The notes beneath the pieces were generated by a model. The model saw only the letters and a list, made by a program, of their open reading frames with translations. It made no database searches and had not been told where the DNA came from. Below are positions 33,056 through 37,298 of a DNA stretch of 37,298 bases, in pieces. Positions within the stretch are counted from its first letter, which is position 1. Each line of letters starts with the position of its first letter. Source of the DNA: Prevotellaceae bacterium (GTDB taxonomy: Bacteria > Bacteroidota > Bacteroidia > Bacteroidales > Bacteroidaceae); assembly GCA_031262085.1 (NCBI GenBank), contig JAISIN010000100.1, forward strand, positions 1 through 37,298, in the 5' to 3' direction. A program made the translations under genes and the position numbers.

Positions 33056-36000
33056 TTATTTACTCTTTGCTTCCAATTCTTTTATTTTCTTCCTGTTCCA
33101 AAACAACAATTCGCGCCATTTGCTGAAGTCGCGCTTAAACACAATACCTATTCCTTGCGTAGTGAGGTTGGTTTTGGTATAGTAACGGTTATTGGTTTCA
33201 TTATAAGCTTTCAGCCGGATGTCGCCGCTACGGGTAACCAACCATTCGGCTTCAAAGTCGCCTACAAAGTTGGTATTGGCAAGCGGATTCTCGCGATAGC
33301 CAAAGTTACCGTTGATGAGCAGACGATTATTAAGCAAGGCAGCCGACAGCAATCCTTCGACCTCTACGTCCGTCCAGCCTTCGCCGGTGTTGAAACTGGT
33401 GCCAAAATTCCAGTTATTCATATTAATGACTTTAGAGAGCATATTGTTCAACTGACTACTTAAAGTTGAATAGAGCGCCGACGACATCATATCGGAGTTT
33501 TGCGTCACTGCCACATTCTCGGGCGTACTAAACTTACCCAGCGCCAACAGGTATAGTATCTGCATGCTCATCTGCTCGTCGGTGGGGATATAGTTGCGTA
33601 TGAGGGCTTTCACCTCATCGCGTTCGGTAGGCACATCCAATCCGAGTGTGAGGGTAGGTGAAGTAAGCTGCCCTACCAGATTCATGGTGCAGTTCACCTT
33701 GATGTTGGTTTGATTGATATCATACTCCGATGCATTGGGGATGAGGTCGTTCAGCGACACCGAGTTGACGGTATAGAGGGCTTGAATATCGAGTGTCGCA
33801 TCGAGCGGATTCCCGCTAAAGGTAATGGTGCTGCCGTCTTGTATGGTAAAGTCCTTGCGTATGACCTCCTGCAGGCTGAACTTGTATATCCCCTGGCTGA
33901 TGCGATAGCTGCCGAACATATTCAGGTCGTCGGACTTGTTGTAGAACTCGGCGCGTATGTTCCCCGTACCACGTCCGCTCAGATAGTCGCCGGCTATGGG
34001 GTCCATGATAATCTTCATGGTGGCATCGGGTGTTGCATCGACCAACAGATTCAGATGGATGGGCGTTGCATTGTCGGCATCCTGCTGTTCACGCGAACGT
34101 TGCTGCTGCATCAGTTCAAAGTCCGACAGCAAGTTGATCGAATCGGCCAATGCCCGCCGCGGTGTTTTGTCGACAAAAGTGATAAACCGGTTATTGATGG
34201 CAGACGAGACGTTGTCTTTGATATAGACAAAATGGGTGTTGCGTTCGGTCGTGATGGCTGCATCGACCTTCAGTCCGTCGCGTTCGTTGCCCGAAAGGGT
34301 AACGGTACCCGATCCGTACACGGTGCCATAGAATGGGTAATCGGGAGATTCGGTGGTGTTCATCACCAGCATGTTTTGAGCGGAAACGTTCAAGTTGTAC
34401 TCGCTGTGCTTAAAGTGTTCGTAGCGCACATATCCGTTCAACCTGCCGGCATTGCCTTGTGTGTCATACACCCGGTTATCGGCAAAGGTCAGTCCGTCGG
34501 GTTTTATCAGCAGACTGTCCGTCACCCGGTAGGTTGTATTGAGCACGTCGACTTTCATCGTAGCATCGGCATAGAGCCGTCCGTCGAGCGTCAGTGCGTT
34601 GAACTTGCCGTACAGCCGCACGTTGCCGTTGGCACGCCCGTCGAACTCGGATGTGATATTACGGATATAGTGTTCGACAAACTTCACGTTCACGCTATCG
34701 GCGGCAATTTGCAAATCGAGACCGCTTTGAGGCTTCAACGGATAGATATAGCCCTGCACAGCGCCGTGGGCTATGGTATCTTCGCGTATATCGGCATCCA
34801 GATAGATACCTTTCACGTCGTTGTGCCATTCACCGTATATGATGGCATCGCCTAATAGCCCTTCGTTCAATCCCAAACGGCGCACCCGGAGGTTGGTGTA
34901 CATCACCGGATCTTTCAACAGGCTACGGGCATACGCCGTTCCGGTAGCTTCGCCCGAAAAGTCTACGCCGAGGTTGGCAATATCGAACACATAAGCTATA
35001 TTGATGTCGTTCAGGTCGACCCGCACCGTATCTTGGTCGCGGTTCGAGACAACACCGTCGACACGCAGATAGCGGTCGTGATGGCTGAAGTAGAAATTAC
35101 GAATGTATACTCTGCCCGAATCGATGGCTATCTGCGAGGGGTGTATCTTCCACACGGTATCGTTCAGAATAATGTCGGTCGGTCGGATATCGACCCATGC
35201 CTGTAAAACGGCTTCCTGTCCATCGCCGGCATCTGCCGGAGTTTGCTGCCTAAAGTCGGCAACAGCCGACAGTTGTCCGCTATAGGTCTCGATGGTATTG
35301 TTGCCCCAATTGAGCACAGCCTCTACACTGTCGTTCTTGGCTTTCGCTTCGACAGCCAAGGTGATGTCACCCTGCGGACGGCGGTAGGTCAGTCGCAGGT
35401 CGGTTTGGAAGTAATCCTTGAATGCCCGGCACGCTACGCTGCCCGATTCGATAAACTTGTCTTTATATATCAGTCGCGGGAAGTATCCCTCTATGCTCAG
35501 GCGTTGCAAGGGGTCGTTTACATAGCCTTTCACGGTAGAATGTTCGTCGAACTTCAGCGGGATATCGAACAGGTTCGAAAGCAACTCGGCATCGTACAAG
35601 TTGATGTCGAAAAAGAAGTTGTTCTGACTCTCCATGCTTTGCTTACCCGCAGGGATCAGGGTAGGCAGATAAGTGCGCAAGATATTCATGATGCTGACGG
35701 GCAGGGTGCGATAAGAGTAATCGCCCTCTATACCGACATGCAGAAAGGGAGAGGTCAGTGCAATTCGTTTGGTAGTCGCACCAAGGCGCGAAGCTGCCAC
35801 TTTCAAGTTATGAAGGAAGTACCTCTTGTGGGGAGAGGTGAACAACAAACTGTCGAGATTGATTTCGCCTATCATGTCGTCGATAGAACCTCCGGTGAAG
35901 TTGGCAGAAAGCACTGCCGACACTTCGGCGTCGGGGAAACGGTCGGACAGGTGCAGCTTATCGGGGCGTACATCGGTAAAGAGGGCGCGAAAGTCGAATA

Positions 36001-37298
36001 CCGGTACGGCGCTGGCAACATTCACACTACCGTTGATGTGCACGGTTCCGTTCTCATCGTCCAAAACGGCTGTTCCGCTAAATCCGCCCTGCTGATAGGT
36101 CCCGTCGAGTGTAATGTTCTCGTAAGAGTATCCCCGATAATCTATGGCAGATATGACTCCTTTCGTCACAATGTTGGGATAGCTACGGGGCGTGTGCTTG
36201 CCGTTGACGGTGACGTTGAAGGTGACGTTACCCAAGTCTTTGCTGTTCATCAGTGCACCCAACTGAAAGTCTTTGCTGTCGACATCGCCCGAGTAGGCCC
36301 ACGTTCCCTGCTCGAGGTTGCTGCTCAATTTGAGGTCGGTATGCACATCTCCTCTGTCGGTATGCAGTTTGCCGTACATCACCAAGTCGTTGAAATAGCC
36401 GGTGATTTCACCGTTGAACGACACCGTACCCAGTCGTCCGAGTATGGGAGGCATGTTGCTTGCCTGCAAGGACGACACCAAGTTACGGTAAAAGAGTTCT
36501 ACCCCTTCGCTATCGGCATATAGGCGCGACAGCTTGCCATACACAAAGGTATTGTCCGGCACAGAGAGTTCTTGCAGTTCGACGTTGCCGTTCAGATAGA
36601 AATGATGTTCGGATCTGATTGCCAGACGCGAGCAGTTCAACCGGTTGGCTGTACCACCGACAACTACCTCTAATTGCAACGGTTCGCGGAAATGAGCAAA
36701 CGTGGGGACGAACGGCGCCAAGTCTTGCAGCGTAACCGACGACGGCAACATACGAAAGGAGAATTGTATGCTGTCGGCAGGGTGCTGTAAGGCGTTGGGG
36801 CTTTCGTAATCGACGAAGATTGTGTCCATAGCCAGTTGGGTATGGGGCAGTTCGATAGCGAAGTTCTCTACACGCATCCGTTGCCGGTTGGCAGTGACCT
36901 TGAGGCTGAGCTTCCGAAGGTCGAAACCCGAGAGTTCTTCGTCTACGCTCATGCGTTTCACGGCAGCATTCAGCGTGTCGACACGCAAAGCTTTGAGAGA
37001 GATGTTGGCTATGATGTTGCGCAATTGCAGATGATTCGGATTGAACCGAGCGGGCGTCGAAGCTTCGGATAGTACGTGATAGTCGGCGCTGCCTCCGTGC
37101 AAACGCAGAGAGTTGATACGCAAGTCGATATAGGTCGGTTTGGAAAGCGTATCCTTAGAGCTGAAGGCATCGAGCACAAACTGATAATTGGGAACGGCGT
37201 CGGGCGTGGCTTTGCTTAAATGGAAGGCGAAGCCGTAAAGACGCGCCGTACTGATGGAGATTCTGCCGCTAAGCAACGGCAACAGGTCGAAGTGAACC
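33056..37298 (-). CDS. TamB-like translocation/assembly module protein, partial (N-terminus beyond right edge)
   Basis: The frame is open to the right edge: codons before the TTG at 37282 read VHFDL without a stop, so the real start lies outside. About 1413 residues are visible. The body is a very long run of short beta-strands with repeated G-x-hydrophobic patterns (for example LDGTYQQGGFSGTAVLDD, VRLYGKFNALTLDGRLYA), the groove-like beta-taco of AsmA/TamB proteins. The last ~400 residues match the TamB C-terminal domain (DYLSGRGTGNIRAEFY, DATLDIQALYTVNSVSLNDL, LTLGLDVPTERDEVKALI). TamB is thought to carry phospholipids or assist barrel assembly between the membranes; no TamA-like partner is visible. 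It is upstream of, and likely co-transcribed with, the antiporter. Confidence 0.9.
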   Translation of the reverse strand, partial: VHFDLLPLLSGRISISTARLYGFAFHLSKATPDAVPNYQFVLDAFSSKDTLSKPTYIDLRINSLRLHGGSADYHVLSEASTPARFNPNHLQLRNIIANISLKALRVDTLNAAVKRMSVDEELSGFDLRKLSLKVTANRQRMRVENFAIELPHTQLAMDTIFVDYESPNALQHPADSIQFSFRMLPSSVTLQDLAPFVPTFAHFREPLQLEVVVGGTANRLNCSRLAIRSEHHFYLNGNVELQELSVPDNTFVYGKLSRLYADSEGVELFYRNLVSSLQASNMPPILGRLGTVSFNGEITGYFNDLVMYGKLHTDRGDVHTDLKLSSNLEQGTWAYSGDVDSKDFQLGALMNSKDLGNVTFNVTVNGKHTPRSYPNIVTKGVISAIDYRGYSYENITLDGTYQQGGFSGTAVLDDENGTVHINGSVNVASAVPVFDFRALFTDVRPDKLHLSDRFPDAEVSAVLSANFTGGSIDDMIGEINLDSLLFTSPHKRYFLHNLKVAASRLGATTKRIALTSPFLHVGIEGDYSYRTLPVSIMNILRTYLPTLIPAGKQSMESQNNFFFDINLYDAELLSNLFDIPLKFDEHSTVKGYVNDPLQRLSIEGYFPRLIYKDKFIESGSVACRAFKDYFQTDLRLTYRRPQGDITLAVEAKAKNDSVEAVLNWGNNTIETYSGQLSAVADFRQQTPADAGDGQEAVLQAWVDIRPTDIILNDTVWKIHPSQIAIDSGRVYIRNFYFSHHDRYLRVDGVVSNRDQDTVRVDLNDINIAYVFDIANLGVDFSGEATGTAYARSLLKDPVMYTNLRVRRLGLNEGLLGDAIIYGEWHNDVKGIYLDADIREDTIAHGAVQGYIYPLKPQSGLDLQIAADSVNVKFVEHYIRNITSEFDGRANGNVRLYGKFNALTLDGRLYADATMKVDVLNTTYRVTDSLLIKPDGLTFADNRVYDTQGNAGRLNGYVRYEHFKHSEYNLNVSAQNMLVMNTTESPDYPFYGTVYGSGTVTLSGNERDGLKVDAAITTERNTHFVYIKDNVSSAINNRFITFVDKTPRRALADSINLLSDFELMQQQRSREQQDADNATPIHLNLLVDATPDATMKIIMDPIAGDYLSGRGTGNIRAEFYNKSDDLNMFGSYRISQGIYKFSLQEVIRKDFTIQDGSTITFSGNPLDATLDIQALYTVNSVSLNDLIPNASEYDINQTNIKVNCTMNLVGQLTSPTLTLGLDVPTERDEVKALIRNYIPTDEQMSMQILYLLALGKFSTPENVAVTQNSDMMSSALYSTLSSQLNNMLSKVINMNNWNFGTSFNTGEGWTDVEVEGLLSAALLNNRLLINGNFGYRENPLANTNFVGDFEAEWLVTRSGDIRLKAYNETNNRYYTKTNLTTQGIGIVFKRDFSKWRELLFWNRKKIKELEAKSK

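Noticed and set aside
33710..36523. Long open frames (381 and 426 codons) on the plus strand opposite the TamB-like gene
   Set aside because: They are antisense shadows: the minus-strand product is a clear TamB-type protein, and the plus-strand translations lack any domain pattern.

Overview
The window is from a member of the Bacteroidales (Bacteroidota) with fairly high GC for the group. Four things point there: a serine palmitoyltransferase of the bacterial sphingolipid pathway; a PorT-type outer-membrane barrel and a gliding-motility/type IX-type C-terminal domain (CHU_C); a TamB-like giant protein and an RND pump with lipoprotein outer-membrane partner; and promoters of the Bacteroidetes type, where the -7 box TAnnTTTG recurs in front of genes in the correct orientation, while Shine-Dalgarno sequences are nearly absent. 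I cannot fix the genus. There are no rRNA or tRNA genes, insertion sequences, phage genes or CRISPR arrays; this reads as ordinary chromosome.

Layout. 1-774: an AAA-type ATPase on the minus strand, cut by the left edge. 853-3866: a two-gene ABC exporter (ATPase then FtsX/MacB-type permease, stop/start overlap). 4085-6515: a LysM-periplasmic-binding-fold fusion and a PorT-like barrel, divergent from the exporter. 6542-8233: EttA-like ABC-F translation factor with the best promoter of the window. 8327-14033: a complete tripartite RND efflux operon (adaptor, pump, outer-membrane channel). 14211-15362: membrane glycosyltransferase. 15413-17011: AAA-ATPase/PD-(D/E)XK protein. 17178-17885: small secreted PKD/CHU_C protein, back to back with a prolyl oligopeptidase (17994-20108). 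20115-22573: NADP-malic enzyme coupled by a 4-base overlap to a 57-residue two-helix membrane protein. 22881-27206: three-subunit [FeFe] hydrogenase (NuoF-like, HydA, NuoE-like) of the NAD-linked, electron-bifurcating type, closed by a perfect palindromic terminator. 27257-30073: a DAGK-family lipid kinase followed by aspS. 30284-31468: serine palmitoyltransferase with a strong terminator. 31568-37298: TamB-like protein (N-terminus off the right edge) followed by a CPA1/NhaP2-type cation/proton antiporter.

How it fits together. Much of the window concerns the envelope: exporter, LysM protein, barrel, RND pump, glycosyltransferase, TamB, antiporter, and the sphingolipid enzyme opposite a lipid kinase. 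The centre is fermentative redox metabolism: malic enzyme and an NAD-linked hydrogenase fire in opposite directions from one shared 307-base region. The less explained items are the small membrane protein whose gene contains a perfect 12-bp hairpin, the repeat-rich 116-base foldback between hydB and hydA, the LysM/binding-fold fusion, and the lipid kinase beside the sphingolipid gene. No wholly new multi-gene system is evident.
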